Made by a program: the position numbers and the translations under genes. Under the pieces are notes generated by a model, which saw nothing but the letters and a program-made list of their open reading frames with translations, searched no databases and was not told the origin of the DNA. Shown here in pieces: positions 16,229 through 25,546 of a stretch of DNA of 64,000 nucleotides. The DNA comes from UBA940 sp964464465 (GTDB lineage Bacteria > Bacteroidota > Bacteroidia > Bacteroidales > Rikenellaceae): positions 1 to 64,000 of the forward strand of contig CAYXGF010000002.1 of assembly GCA_964464465.1 (NCBI GenBank). Direction: 5' to 3'. The number at the start of each line of letters is the position of its first letter. Positions within the stretch are counted from its first letter, which is position 1.

Positions 16229-17626
16229 ATGTTAAGCGGAGGAAGAACCAAGATAGCCGAACTGCTGAAAAGCACCGAGCGCAACATCGAAGTAACGGTC
16301 AAGGGATGGGTAAGGACCAAACGAGGTAACAAGAACGTGGCATTCATCGCCATGAATGACGGTTCGACCGTGAACAACATACAGATAGTGGCCGACGTGG
16401 CCTCTTTCGACGAGAATACTCTCAAAGCCGTCAGCACGGGAGCATGCCTGCGTGTGAAGGGCGTGCTGGTGGACAGCCTGGGAAGCGGACAGCCTGTCGA
16501 GGTTCAGGCCCGCGAGATAGAGATATACGGTACCGCGGATACGGAGACCTATCCGTTGCAGAAGAAGGGCCACTCGCTTGAATTCCTGCGCGAGATAGCC
16601 TATCTGCGCCCCCGCACCAATACGTTCGGCGCCGTACTGCGCATCAGGCACAATATGGCCTATGCCATACACAAATATTTCAACGACCGTGGATTCTACT
16701 ATCTGCATACTCCGCTGATTACGGGTTCCGACGCCGAGGGTGCCGGCGCGATGTTCCAGGTCACCACTCTCGACATGAACTCCGTGCCCAGAACCGAGGA
16801 CGGCAAGGTCGACTACACCCAGGACTTCTTCGGAAAACCGTGCAACCTTACCGTGTCGGGTCAGCTGGAAGGCGAGCTCGGAGCGCTCTCCCTTTCTCAG
16901 ATATACACTTTCGGACCGACGTTCAGGGCCGAAAATTCCAATACGCCGCGACATTTGGCAGAGTTTTGGATGATTGAGCCGGAGGTTGCCTTTTTCGAAC
17001 TCGATGACGACATGGCTCTTGCCGAGGATTTTCTCAAATACCTTATCAGATATGCGCTGGACAACTGCGCCGACGACTTGCAGTTCCTTGCCAAGATGTA
17101 CGACGAACAGCTTATCGAGCGTCTGAGGTTCGTTGTGGACAACGATTTCGTCAGACTCGACTACACGGACGGAATCGAGATTTTGAAGAACAGCGGCCGC
17201 AAGTTCGAGTTCCCGGTCGACTGGGGATGCGATTTGCAGAGCGAACACGAACGCTATCTGGTCGAGGAGCATTTCAGGAAGCCGGTCATACTGATAAACT
17301 ATCCGAAAGAAATCAAGGCGTTCTACATGAAGCAGAACGAGGACGGACGGACCGTGCGCGCAATGGATGTGCTGTTCCCGAAAATCGGCGAAATCATCGG
17401 CGGTTCGGAGCGCGAGGCGTCGTATGAGAAACTTCACGCCAGAATCACCGAGCTGGGTATGAGCGAGAGGGAACTGTGGTGGTATCTCGACACGCGTCGC
17501 TGGGGCTCGGCGCCTCATAGCGGATTCGGCCTCGGCTTCGAGAGACTTCTGCTCTTCGTTACCGGCATGTCCAACATCCGTGACGTGATACCGTTCCCGC
17601 GCACACCGAAAAGTGCCGAATTTTAA
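16229..17626 (+). CDS. asnS: Asparaginyl-tRNA synthetase
   Basis: 465 residues of a class IIb synthetase that charges tRNA-Asn. The N-terminal OB-fold anticodon-binding domain (about 17-105) contains VKGWVRTKRGNKNVAFIAMND. Motif 2 is FGPTFRAENSNTPRHLAEFW and motif 3 is GFGLGFERLLLF near the C-terminus. The end sequence VIPFPRTP is typical. The ATG at 16229 gives the family length; longer in-frame readings upstream run through the promoter. Confidence 0.97.
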   Translation: MLSGGRTKIAELLKSTERNIEVTVKGWVRTKRGNKNVAFIAMNDGSTVNNIQIVADVASFDENTLKAVSTGACLRVKGVLVDSLGSGQPVEVQAREIEIYGTADTETYPLQKKGHSLEFLREIAYLRPRTNTFGAVLRIRHNMAYAIHKYFNDRGFYYLHTPLITGSDAEGAGAMFQVTTLDMNSVPRTEDGKVDYTQDFFGKPCNLTVSGQLEGELGALSLSQIYTFGPTFRAENSNTPRHLAEFWMIEPEVAFFELDDDMALAEDFLKYLIRYALDNCADDLQFLAKMYDEQLIERLRFVVDNDFVRLDYTDGIEILKNSGRKFEFPVDWGCDLQSEHERYLVEEHFRKPVILINYPKEIKAFYMKQNEDGRTVRAMDVLFPKIGEIIGGSEREASYEKLHARITELGMSERELWWYLDTRRWGSAPHSGFGLGFERLLLFVTGMSNIRDVIPFPRTPKSAEF

Positions 17627-17713
17627 AATAGTTTCGAAACGAACCCCAACGAATGAAGACCCTGTTTTTCATGTCAAACAAAAGAACACGAAATAATTAA
17701 AAAAGGGTCAACT

Positions 17714-19123
17714 ATGTCAAACATCAATCAACGTCAGGTTCAGAAGCTCTCGCAGAGTCTGTCTCCGCAGCAGATACAGATGATAAAATTGCTGGAACTG
17801 CACACCATGCAGTTCGAACAGCATGTCAAACAGGAGATCGAGGAGAATCCGGTTCTGGAAGAGGACGAGACGCAGGAGCCTGAACAGCAGAAGGATATTT
17901 CGGTGGACGACCTCAAAGAGGACGACGAGGTGCCGTATTACAAGGGGCACATATCCAACATATCGAAAGACGACAAGCGGCGGACGGTCCCGATTTCGGG
18001 CGGCCGCTCCCTGAGCGAGTATCTGATGGAGCAGCTCAGCTACAAGGACCTGACCGAGCGCGAGACGGTGCTTGCCGATTTTCTGGTAGGCAGTCTGGAC
18101 GAGGACGGCTATCTGAGGCGCGATTTGAACTCCATTGCCGACGACATAGCGTTTTCGCTTGGCGTGGAGACTTCGCCGCAGGAGCTTGAACGTGTTCTGG
18201 GTTTCGTGCATGAGCTCGAACCGACCGGTATCGGGGCGCGTAACTTGCAGGAGTGTCTTCTGTTGCAACTTGCCGCACTGGACATGAACAGCCGAAGCCG
18301 CCGGACGGCCAAACGCATACTGACGCAGTATTTCGAGGAGTTCACCAAGAAGCACTACGACAAGCTGCTCTCCAAGCTCGGCATCTCGGCCGACGAGTTC
18401 CGTTGCGCCATCGACGAGATACGCCGTCTGTCTCCCAAACCGGGCAATCTGTACAGCGAGGGGGACGGGGATGCCGTTCCGTATATAATTCCCGATTTCA
18501 TACTCGACTATCAGAACGGGGAGTTCGATCTGAGTCTGAATTCGTACAATGTCCCGGAAGTCAGGATAAACAAGGGTTATATAGATACGATTCGGGAGAT
18601 GGCCGGCAAGGACCCGACGGCGGGCCGTGAGGCCATGCAGTTCGTAAAGAGCAAGATAGATTCCGCCAAATGGTTCATATCGGCAATCAAGCAGCGGCAC
18701 GACACGCTGATGCACACCATGACCGAGATACTGAAATACCAGCAGGAGTATTTCCGCGACGGGGACAAAAGCAGGCTGCGGCCGATGATTCTCAAAGATA
18801 TAGCCGACCGCACCGGACTGGATGTCTCGACAATCTCGCGTGTGGTGAACAGCAAGTACGTGCAGACGCATTTCGGTATAGTGCCGCTCAAAAAACTCTT
18901 CTCGGAAGCGATGCAGACCGAAGATGGAGGTGAGGTCTCGTCGTATGAGATTAAGAATCTGCTTTCCGAGTGTATTGACGGCGAGGACAAGACGCATCCG
19001 CTGACCGACGAGACGCTGATGGACATGCTGAATGAGAAGGGGTACCGCATAGCCCGGCGCACGGTTGCCAAGTATCGTGAGATGCTCGGAATCCCTGTGG
19101 CCAGACTCCGCAAACAGATTTGA
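17714..19123 (+). CDS. rpoN: RNA polymerase sigma-54 factor RpoN
   Basis: 469 residues. Region I is Q- and L-rich (LSQSLSPQQIQMIKLLELHTMQ), followed by an acidic region II (about 45-75), the core-binding region III and the DNA-binding domain. The RpoN box is ARRTVAKYRE at about 447-456, recognising the -24 element. The sigma factor needs an enhancer-binding ATPase; none is encoded here. Its TGA overlaps the ATG of the next gene (TGATG), linking it to a membrane protein. Confidence 0.96.
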   Translation: MSNINQRQVQKLSQSLSPQQIQMIKLLELHTMQFEQHVKQEIEENPVLEEDETQEPEQQKDISVDDLKEDDEVPYYKGHISNISKDDKRRTVPISGGRSLSEYLMEQLSYKDLTERETVLADFLVGSLDEDGYLRRDLNSIADDIAFSLGVETSPQELERVLGFVHELEPTGIGARNLQECLLLQLAALDMNSRSRRTAKRILTQYFEEFTKKHYDKLLSKLGISADEFRCAIDEIRRLSPKPGNLYSEGDGDAVPYIIPDFILDYQNGEFDLSLNSYNVPEVRINKGYIDTIREMAGKDPTAGREAMQFVKSKIDSAKWFISAIKQRHDTLMHTMTEILKYQQEYFRDGDKSRLRPMILKDIADRTGLDVSTISRVVNSKYVQTHFGIVPLKKLFSEAMQTEDGGEVSSYEIKNLLSECIDGEDKTHPLTDETLMDMLNEKGYRIARRTVAKYREMLGIPVARLRKQI

Positions 19124-19764
19124 TGACAGGAAGGGAGAATATGCGCAGGGACAGAAGCATACCTACCGTGTTGAGCCGTGCCGTTTCGATGGTTCTGCAC
19201 CCGTTGCTGCTTCCGCTCTATATTTCTGTGTATCTGGCGGCCGACTATCCTCTGCTCGGACTGCTCAGTGTGTCTTCCCGAGTATATATCGTGGGGCTGG
19301 TGGCGGTGAATGCCGTTCTGCTGCCGGCATTCTACATGTGGATGATGATTCGTTTCGGTATCATACGCGACGTGTCGCTGAGCAGGCCCGCGGACAGGAT
19401 AAGGCCGCTGATTGTGGTCGCCATGTGCTACGGTCTTGCCGTGTGGGGATTTCGTGATATGGTGACGGCTTCGGTGATTTCCGCGGTGCTGTGGGCTGCC
19501 CTGCTCGGGGCCGTGATTGCGGCCGTCGTCACGCCGTTCTGGAAGATAAGCCTGCACATGATGGCTCAGGGCGGGGCGGTGGCTCTGTTTGCGATGCTCT
19601 GTGTGGGAGGCGTGTGTCCTGTGTGGCTGTTTTGCGTGGCTGTCGTCACGGCTGGAACGGTGGGTACGGTCAGACTGTATCTCGGCGCCCACAGTCCGTT
19701 GCAGGCCGCGGCCGGTTGGTTGGCCGGCGTGGCGATTATGTGCTGCTCGGTTCTGATAGCCTGA
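19123..19764 (+). CDS. PAP2-like integral membrane protein
   Basis: 213 residues with about six membrane helices. The final motif VRLYLGAHSPLQAAAGWLAG resembles the third signature of type 2 phosphatidic acid phosphatases, and the preceding helix has a HMMAQGG segment. The first KxxxxxxRP signature is only partly evident (SLSRPADRIRP), so enzymatic activity is doubtful. The start at 19123 overlaps the rpoN stop by one base; the ATG at 19141 is an alternative. Close Bacteroidales homologues are usually unnamed. Confidence 0.7.
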   Translation: MTGRENMRRDRSIPTVLSRAVSMVLHPLLLPLYISVYLAADYPLLGLLSVSSRVYIVGLVAVNAVLLPAFYMWMMIRFGIIRDVSLSRPADRIRPLIVVAMCYGLAVWGFRDMVTASVISAVLWAALLGAVIAAVVTPFWKISLHMMAQGGAVALFAMLCVGGVCPVWLFCVAVVTAGTVGTVRLYLGAHSPLQAAAGWLAGVAIMCCSVLIA

Positions 19765-19797
19765 GCGGAAGGATACTTTTTTCTCGAAATAATACGT

Positions 19798-19805
19798 TAT
19801 CTTTG
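19798..19805 (+). promoter_or_regulatory. Putative -7 element
   Basis: TATCTTTG, preceded by a T-rich run at 19777-19783, 32 bases before the ATG at 19838. Confidence 0.45.
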
Positions 19806-19837
19806 CACCGGTAAAACGGTTTAATATATAATAAGGT

Positions 19838-20308
19838 ATGCGATACACTCTGCGTGCGGTGAAATATTTCATCAGGCTCTCGATTCTGCTTGCGTTCATA
19901 TTCATGCTGATGGTTGTCAGCGGAACGGCCGGCTTCTCCACGGACGATTTCTTCACTGAATTCTTCTCTTCGCGCCGTGGTATGGTTTTTTCGGTGGTGA
20001 TGGTGCTGTGGTGCGTCATATATCCGAAAGTGGAGTACGTGTCGCGTGAAATCGACGGGGTGCGTATCGATGGGGACCGTCCCAGGATTATAGCCGCATT
20101 CGAGGCTGCCGGTTTCAGGCTTGAAAGCCGCTCCGACACCCGTCTTGTGTTCCGGGCCGCTTCGCTTTTCAGACGGGTGCTGCTTTTGTGGGAGGATGCT
20201 GTGACGGTAAGCGCTGCCGGGCGCGGTGTGGTCGTGGAAGGAAGCCGCAAGGCTGTTGCCGAGACGGGATTCCGAATCAAACTTTATACTGAACAGGACA
20301 ATGCTTAG
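19838..20308 (+). CDS. Two-helix membrane protein, unknown function
   Basis: 156 residues with predicted membrane helices at about 12-35 and 50-65, then a cytosolic alpha/beta domain (about 70-150) containing PRIIAAFEAAGFRLESRSDTRLVFRA. No family function is recognised. Its last eight bases overlap the start of the downstream protease gene (ATGCTTAG), so the two are probably co-translated and this protein may work with the protease. Confidence 0.7.
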   Translation: MRYTLRAVKYFIRLSILLAFIFMLMVVSGTAGFSTDDFFTEFFSSRRGMVFSVVMVLWCVIYPKVEYVSREIDGVRIDGDRPRIIAAFEAAGFRLESRSDTRLVFRAASLFRRVLLLWEDAVTVSAAGRGVVVEGSRKAVAETGFRIKLYTEQDNA

Positions 20309-21968
20309 ACGCACAAGACATATTTTTCTCGCTTTCGCGGCCGTCGCAGCTGCGGCGCTGCTTACCGCCTCGGCCAGCCGCGATTTCAAAATGGGACAGA
20401 ACATAGAGATTCTGGTCAATCTTTTCAGGGACCTGAATGTTTTTTATGTCGATGAGGTGGACCCCGACATGATGATGCAGGATGCCGCCGCGGGGATGGT
20501 CAGACGGCTGGACCCCTACACTGAGTTTTTGCCGGCCGAGAAGATGACGGATTTCGAGCTGATGACCACCGGAAAATACGGCGGCATAGGCTCCCTGATA
20601 CGCCAGAAAGGCGAATGGGTCTATATCGCCGAACCGTACAAGGATTCTCCTGCCGACAGAGCAGGGTTGCAAATCGGTGACAGGATTCTGGAAATAAACG
20701 GGGTGGATGCGCGCGGACTCGGCTCGCAGAAGGTCAGCTCGATGATGAAGGGCGAACCGGGAAGCACCTTGAAGATAAAGGTTGAGAAGTTCTACACCAA
20801 GGATATTGAGACTGTCACCATCAGGCGGGAGCGTATCGCCATACCTTCCATACCGTATTACGGCATGGTGGGGGACAGTATCGGATATATTCATCACAGC
20901 GACTTCACGGAGGGATGTGCCGACCGGATGCGTGCTGCCGTTGCCGATTTGAAGAGCCGCGGAGCGCGGTCGCTCATACTCGATTACCGCAGCAATGGCG
21001 GCGGAATCTTGCAGGAGGCCGTGGCCGTCGTGTCACTTTTCGTTCCAAAGGGTACCGAGGTGGTAAGCATGCGGGGACGTCAGAGCCAGAGTAACAAGAC
21101 ATATTACACTGAGACCGAACCGATAGATACGGTGATGCCGCTGGCCGTGCTTACGGACAGTTACACGGCTTCATCGGCCGAGATAGTGGCTGGTGCATTG
21201 CAGGATTTGGACCGGGCGGTGCTCATCGGACGCAGGACATTCGGCAAGGGGCTTGTGCAGTCCACCCGGCCCACCGGCTTCAATTCGTATCTCAAAGTCA
21301 CCACCGCCAAGTATTATATTCCCAGCGGCCGTTGCATACAGGCCATAGACTATACGCACCGTAATCCCAACGGCAGTGTCGGATATGTGCCGGATTCGCT
21401 GATAAACGAGTTCCGCACGGCGGGCGGCCGGAAGGTTTATGACGGCGGAGGCATAATGCCCGACATACGTACCGAGCAGGAGTATGCGAGCGGTTTCGCG
21501 CTGTCGCTCTATGAGCAGGGGGCGATAGAGGATTTCGTGGACAGCGTCATGCTGGAAAATCCCGGTATGGAGATTTCGCCTCAGACATTCTCCCTGCCCG
21601 AGCAGTGGTACGGCCGTTTCGTGCGGCAGGCATCCCCGGCTGCGGCGAATTATAAATCCCGCACGGAGGAGGCGCTCGAACTTCTTGCCGAAAATGCAGG
21701 TCAGGAGTTGCTGCTGCCCGAGATAGAGAGCTATGCCGATTCGATACGCAGCAGGATAGCCGGGGGAAAAAGCGGCTATTTCGAACGCCATCGCAAGGAG
21801 TTGACCGAACTTCTTGAAGACGAGATACTTCTCAGACGAACCTATGCCGAGGGCGTGGCCATGCACAAGCTGCTCTCGGACGGGGATGTGAAGCGTGCCG
21901 AGAGGATACTTTCCGACCCCGGGGAGTACGAACGGATAGTGTCAAGCCAGCATACGCAAAGAAAATAA
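20301..21968 (+). CDS. CtpA-type S41 C-terminal processing peptidase
   Basis: 555 residues. An N-terminal signal anchor (about 5-26) leads to a helical segment, a PDZ domain (about 92-170, GGIGSLIRQKGEWVYIAEPYKDSPADRAGLQIGDRI) and the S41 protease core. The Ser-Lys dyad is S291 (DSYTASSAEIV) and K316 (RRTFGKGLVQ). LDYRSNGGGI, typical of the family, is also present. It acts in the periplasm on misfolded or tagged proteins. ATG at 20301 overlaps the end of the upstream membrane protein gene. Confidence 0.92.
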   Translation: MLRRTRHIFLAFAAVAAAALLTASASRDFKMGQNIEILVNLFRDLNVFYVDEVDPDMMMQDAAAGMVRRLDPYTEFLPAEKMTDFELMTTGKYGGIGSLIRQKGEWVYIAEPYKDSPADRAGLQIGDRILEINGVDARGLGSQKVSSMMKGEPGSTLKIKVEKFYTKDIETVTIRRERIAIPSIPYYGMVGDSIGYIHHSDFTEGCADRMRAAVADLKSRGARSLILDYRSNGGGILQEAVAVVSLFVPKGTEVVSMRGRQSQSNKTYYTETEPIDTVMPLAVLTDSYTASSAEIVAGALQDLDRAVLIGRRTFGKGLVQSTRPTGFNSYLKVTTAKYYIPSGRCIQAIDYTHRNPNGSVGYVPDSLINEFRTAGGRKVYDGGGIMPDIRTEQEYASGFALSLYEQGAIEDFVDSVMLENPGMEISPQTFSLPEQWYGRFVRQASPAAANYKSRTEEALELLAENAGQELLLPEIESYADSIRSRIAGGKSGYFERHRKELTELLEDEILLRRTYAEGVAMHKLLSDGDVKRAERILSDPGEYERIVSSQHTQRK

Positions 21969-21978
21969 CGGTACAGGG

Positions 21979-23145
21979 GTGACAGGCAGACTTAGAAACA
22001 TATCGCCTCCGGCGGCCCCGAGTCAGACGACCATCGTAGTCATCTGGATTGTCGTCTACGCGGCTGTGCTTCTGGCCTCCTCGGTTTTCGTCAAACAGCT
22101 CAGAGTCAAGGAGCAGTATTTCGTCTCGCTGTGGTCGTACGCCATGGGGCGGTTGGGCAGCTTTACGGATGACGACCCGCTTATCGAGATGATTATAAAC
22201 GAACGCAACACCATTCCGTTCGTGATAACGGACGAGCGTCTCAGCCCGGAGCACTATCATCTGGTGCCGGCCGGCATTGTAGACAACCCGAAGCTGCTGC
22301 GCAAATACATAGACTATCTGTCAGGCGTGAATCCTCCCATATCCATCAATATGTGGGACGGCTCGCGTCACTACGTCTTCTACGACGAGTCCCGTGTGTT
22401 GAAGAATATCACCTATTTCCCGTTGGTTCAGGTCATAGTCTTCGCTGTGCTGATGATTTCCGGAATCATGATATTCCGTACCTCCAAGCAGAGCGAACAG
22501 AATAACGTGTGGGTGGGGCTTGCCAAGGAGACCGCCCATCAGCTGGGCACGCCGACTTCGTCGCTTTTGGGGTGGCTCGAATATCTGCGCAGTCAGCCTA
22601 TCGACCAGAGTGCCGTGGAGGAGATAAACAAGGACCTGACGCATCTGACGAAAATCGTGGACCGGTTCTCCAAAATCGGTTCCCAGACCGAGTTGCAGCC
22701 TGCGACGGTTAACGAGACGGTCGGCGAGTGCGTCATCTATTTCCGCTCGCGCATACCCAAGAACGTTACCCTGAGCTACAATGCGCTGGCGACGGCACCG
22801 GTGAGGGCCATGCTGAATCCGGCGCTTTTCGAATGGGTGGTGGAGAATCTTCTCAAAAACGCACTCGACGCATTGCAGGGGCGCGGGGCGATAGACGTGA
22901 ACATATCCTCCGACAATGAGAAGATTTATATAGATGTCTCGGACAACGGAAAGGGTATCTCGAAAGGTAACGTGAAGAAGATATTCGAACCGGGATTCAC
23001 GACCAAGACGCGCGGCTGGGGCCTGGGACTCTCGCTGAGCCGTCGAGTGATAGAGGATTACCACAAGGGGAAGATATTTGTTCTCAGTTCCGAGGTGGGG
23101 CGGGGAACGACGATAAGAATAATACTCAAACGAATATTCGAATAG
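21979..23145 (+). CDS. Membrane sensor histidine kinase (orphan)
   Basis: 388 residues with a GTG start. Two membrane helices (about 18-36 and 146-166) bracket a periplasmic sensor region of about 110 residues. The H-box is AKETAHQLGTPTSSL with the phospho-accepting H187. The ATPase domain shows LLKNALDAL (N-box), DNGKGI (G1) and WGLGLSLSRRV (G2). No response regulator gene is adjacent. It follows the protease gene by 10 bases, so the two may be co-expressed and the kinase may sense envelope state; that is inference. Confidence 0.9.
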   Translation: MTGRLRNISPPAAPSQTTIVVIWIVVYAAVLLASSVFVKQLRVKEQYFVSLWSYAMGRLGSFTDDDPLIEMIINERNTIPFVITDERLSPEHYHLVPAGIVDNPKLLRKYIDYLSGVNPPISINMWDGSRHYVFYDESRVLKNITYFPLVQVIVFAVLMISGIMIFRTSKQSEQNNVWVGLAKETAHQLGTPTSSLLGWLEYLRSQPIDQSAVEEINKDLTHLTKIVDRFSKIGSQTELQPATVNETVGECVIYFRSRIPKNVTLSYNALATAPVRAMLNPALFEWVVENLLKNALDALQGRGAIDVNISSDNEKIYIDVSDNGKGISKGNVKKIFEPGFTTKTRGWGLGLSLSRRVIEDYHKGKIFVLSSEVGRGTTIRIILKRIFE

Positions 23146-23150
23146 GGAGC

Positions 23151-23870
23151 GTGTCTGTATATTCTGCCATATTTTCTGCCGTGGCTGCGGATGCGCTGCG
23201 CACGGTTATGATGCCGGGTGCAGTTGTGGTTCAGGTCATGAGCATAGCCGTATTTCTCGCCTATGCCGTGCTGCTGTATCTGTTTTCGGGAGAGGTGAAC
23301 AGTGTGGTGCGGGAAATCAAATCGGCTCCCGGAGCGCAGTCGGGCGATTCGGGCAACAGAAATTATTTGCTGCTCAACTGGACGGCGCATGCCGTCGGCG
23401 TATGTGCCGTTTCGGTTTTCGTGTGCCGGATTCTTTTCGTGTATGCCCCCGGAGCACTGTGCGGGGCTGCCCCGAAGTGGCTTGTTGCACTGCTCGGCGT
23501 GGCTGTAACGGCTGTGGTGGAGAGTGTGATGATGTTGCAGAGGTCGGCTGTGCTTGCAGCCGGATATGTGACGCAGAGCGATTCTTTTGCGCGGTCGCTT
23601 CTGCATCTGAGGAAAATCCATTTTACGATGTTCGGCGTGATTGTCGTACCTGTGATGCTGCTGTACAGTTCCTTCGGCGGAGAGTGGGATACGGCGTTTC
23701 TCTACACATGCCTGTTTATGACAGCCGGCGTGGTATTCGTGTATCTCTGGAAGAGTTGCGTTTTGTTTGTCGGTCAAAAAATTTCGATTTTGTATTGGTT
23801 TTTGTACCTTTGCACCGTGGAACTATTTCCGATAAGTCTTGTCATATCTATTTTATTGAGAATAATTTAA
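23151..23870 (+). CDS. DUF4271 membrane protein
   Basis: 239 residues with a GTG start and about six to seven membrane helices. The layout and position just before hemD match the Bacteroidota DUF4271 family; the helix LHLRKIHFTMFGVIVVPV and the terminal SILYWFLYLCTVELFPISLVI segment are characteristic. Function unknown. It starts five bases after the histidine kinase stop, implying one transcript from the protease onward. The hemD promoter lies within its 3' end. Confidence 0.78.
   Translation: MSVYSAIFSAVAADALRTVMMPGAVVVQVMSIAVFLAYAVLLYLFSGEVNSVVREIKSAPGAQSGDSGNRNYLLLNWTAHAVGVCAVSVFVCRILFVYAPGALCGAAPKWLVALLGVAVTAVVESVMMLQRSAVLAAGYVTQSDSFARSLLHLRKIHFTMFGVIVVPVMLLYSSFGGEWDTAFLYTCLFMTAGVVFVYLWKSCVLFVGQKISILYWFLYLCTVELFPISLVISILLRII
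23782..23812 (+). promoter_or_regulatory. hemD promoter inside the DUF4271 gene
   Basis: TTTC (23782-23785), a 19-base spacer and TACCTTTG (23805-23812) fit the Bacteroidota promoter pattern, about 70 bases before the hemD start. Confidence 0.6.
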
Positions 23871-23882
23871 ACTTTTTTCGAA

Positions 23883-24746
23883 GTGGTGAAAATAAAAAGG
23901 ATTCTGGTATCGCAGCCTAAGCCTGCGGTAATCGAAAAATCTCCGTTTTTCGAAATCGCCGGCAAGTACGGTTTGGAGATAGACTATCTCCCTTTCATCA
24001 AGGTGGTGGGCGTGACGCTTAAAGAGTTTCGTGCGCAGAGAGTAGAGATTCTCAGTCATACGGCCATAATATTTACGAGCCGTACCACCATCGACAACTT
24101 CTTCCGTATCTGCGAGGAGGCGCGCATATCGATTCCCGAGACCATGAAATACTACTGCAATACGGAGGCCGTGGCGCTGTATCTGCAAAAATATATCGTC
24201 TACCGCAAACGTAAAATCGCATTCGCCGACGGCTCATTCGAGGGATTCATGGAGCTGCTGTTGAAGAACAAGAGCGAAAAAATGTTGCTCACGCTCTCCG
24301 AGCCGCATAAGCCGGAACTTCCGCAGACTCTGGAAAAACTGAAATTCAAATTCGACAAGCTGATTCTCAACCGTTCGGTGAGTGCGGATTTGAGCGATAT
24401 CAATCTTTCGGACTACCAGATGCTGGTATTCTATTCTCCCAATGAGATAAAGGTCCTCACCGAGGCGTTTCCGTCCGGAGAGCTGCCGCTTATCGCCACG
24501 TTCGGCGTCGGTACGGCACGCACTGCCATCGAGAGCGGAATCACGGTCAATACCATGGCTCCTACGCCCGAGGCGCCCTCCATGGCTCGGGCCCTGGATA
24601 TTTTCATTGAGAAAATAAATAAGGGAGAGTCCGTTCCGTGTGTCGAGATAGAGAAAGACAACAAAGCCGAGAATTTCGTCAAGGCACAGCAGTCCAAGGA
24701 GTCGCGCCGCCGCAGCGTGCGCAAGACGACAGCGGCGCATAAATAA
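23883..24746 (+). CDS. hemD: Uroporphyrinogen-III synthase HemD
   Basis: 287 residues with a GTG start (two consecutive GTG codons at 23883 and 23886). Two alternating alpha/beta lobes are visible, with ILVSQPKP at the N-terminus, IIFTSRTTIDNFF in the middle and LIATFGVGTARTAIESG near residue 205, a phosphate-binding loop typical of HemD-like proteins. A basic tail (ESRRRSVRKTT) extends past the domain. It would cyclise hydroxymethylbilane to uroporphyrinogen III. Bacteroidota homologues sit between DUF4271 and rnpA, as here. Confidence 0.85.
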   Translation: MVKIKRILVSQPKPAVIEKSPFFEIAGKYGLEIDYLPFIKVVGVTLKEFRAQRVEILSHTAIIFTSRTTIDNFFRICEEARISIPETMKYYCNTEAVALYLQKYIVYRKRKIAFADGSFEGFMELLLKNKSEKMLLTLSEPHKPELPQTLEKLKFKFDKLILNRSVSADLSDINLSDYQMLVFYSPNEIKVLTEAFPSGELPLIATFGVGTARTAIESGITVNTMAPTPEAPSMARALDIFIEKINKGESVPCVEIEKDNKAENFVKAQQSKESRRRSVRKTTAAHK

Positions 24747-24768
24747 TTCACTCACTGCACAGCTGGAT

Positions 24769-25143
24769 ATGCCGGATTTCACTCTGCCCAAGCAGCAGCG
24801 CCTGCACGGGAAAAGCAGTATAGATGCTCTTTTCGCAAAGGGCAGCCGCGGTTATGCGCATCCGTTCAGATACCTTTTCAGGTTCCGTGACGATGCGGAG
24901 CCGAGCGCCATACTCGTGTCCGCTCCCAAGAAGCTGCACAAGAGAGCCGTGAAACGCAATCTGCTCAAAAGACGCACGCGCGAAAGTTACAGGCAGTGCA
25001 AGCATCTGCTTGCGGACGCCCTGGCTGAGAAAGGGCTTTCGGCCGACATAGCTTTCATATACAATACGAAAGATATTCTCGATTATAACACGATAGACAA
25101 TGCCGTGCGAAAAATTCTCGAAACGATTCGCTCGCGCAGCTAA
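24769..25143 (+). CDS. rnpA: Ribonuclease P protein component
   Basis: 124 residues that bind the catalytic RNase P RNA and help in tRNA 5' maturation. The family signature is KRNLLKRRTRESYR at about residues 64-77, with LPKQQRLHGKSSIDALF at the N-terminus. Unlike the common rpmH-rnpA order, the upstream neighbour is hemD. The 3' end overlaps yidD by 44 bases. Confidence 0.93.
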   Translation: MPDFTLPKQQRLHGKSSIDALFAKGSRGYAHPFRYLFRFRDDAEPSAILVSAPKKLHKRAVKRNLLKRRTRESYRQCKHLLADALAEKGLSADIAFIYNTKDILDYNTIDNAVRKILETIRSRS

Positions 25144-25360
25144 ACGTATTCTTTCCGCACCGTTGCTGGCCGCGATATGGATTTATCAGAACTGTATCTC
25201 GCCTTTCACTCCGCCGTCGTGCCGTTTTACTCCTACCTGCTCGCAGTATGCACGCGAGGCGGTGACGAAGTACGGACCGCTTAAAGGCGGCTGGCTTGCG
25301 CTTCGCCGCATACTGCGCTGTCATCCGTGGGGCGGCAGCGGCTATGACCCGGTGCCTTAG
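25100..25360 (+). CDS. yidD: Membrane protein insertion efficiency factor YidD
   Basis: 86 residues. The conserved core is IWIYQNCISPFTPPSCRFTPTCSQYAREAV followed by GWLALRRILRCHPWGGSGYDPVP, which is diagnostic. The N-terminal helix is amphipathic and basic. It assists YidC-dependent insertion at the inner membrane. It starts inside the end of rnpA in another frame, a common arrangement. The 186 bases after it contain no gene I could identify. Confidence 0.95.
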   Translation: MPCEKFSKRFARAAKRILSAPLLAAIWIYQNCISPFTPPSCRFTPTCSQYAREAVTKYGPLKGGWLALRRILRCHPWGGSGYDPVP

Positions 25361-25546
25361 CGCCGTTGTGCGGCATCGCCATGCTGTCCGGTCAGTTATC
25401 GGTCCGGTGCATGGACCACGAGGTGTTTTAAGTCCTGAGTTCCTGGAAACCGGTTTGGCCTGGGACCTTATGGGGGTCGCTGTATTGTTGCAGGTGGGTG
25501 GGCTGCCGTGTCTTTCAGCAGGCCCGTATTTCGCTGCCTTGCGAGC

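Noticed and set aside
16232..17518. Antisense open frame (428 codons) opposite asnS
   Set aside because: asnS carries all class II synthetase motifs on the other strand; the antisense product has no recognisable features.
25361..25546. Search for a stable RNA gene in the gap after yidD
   Set aside because: The region is G+C-rich and partly self-complementary, but it has no tRNA cloverleaf, no SRP or RNase P RNA signature, and no clear promoter or terminator.
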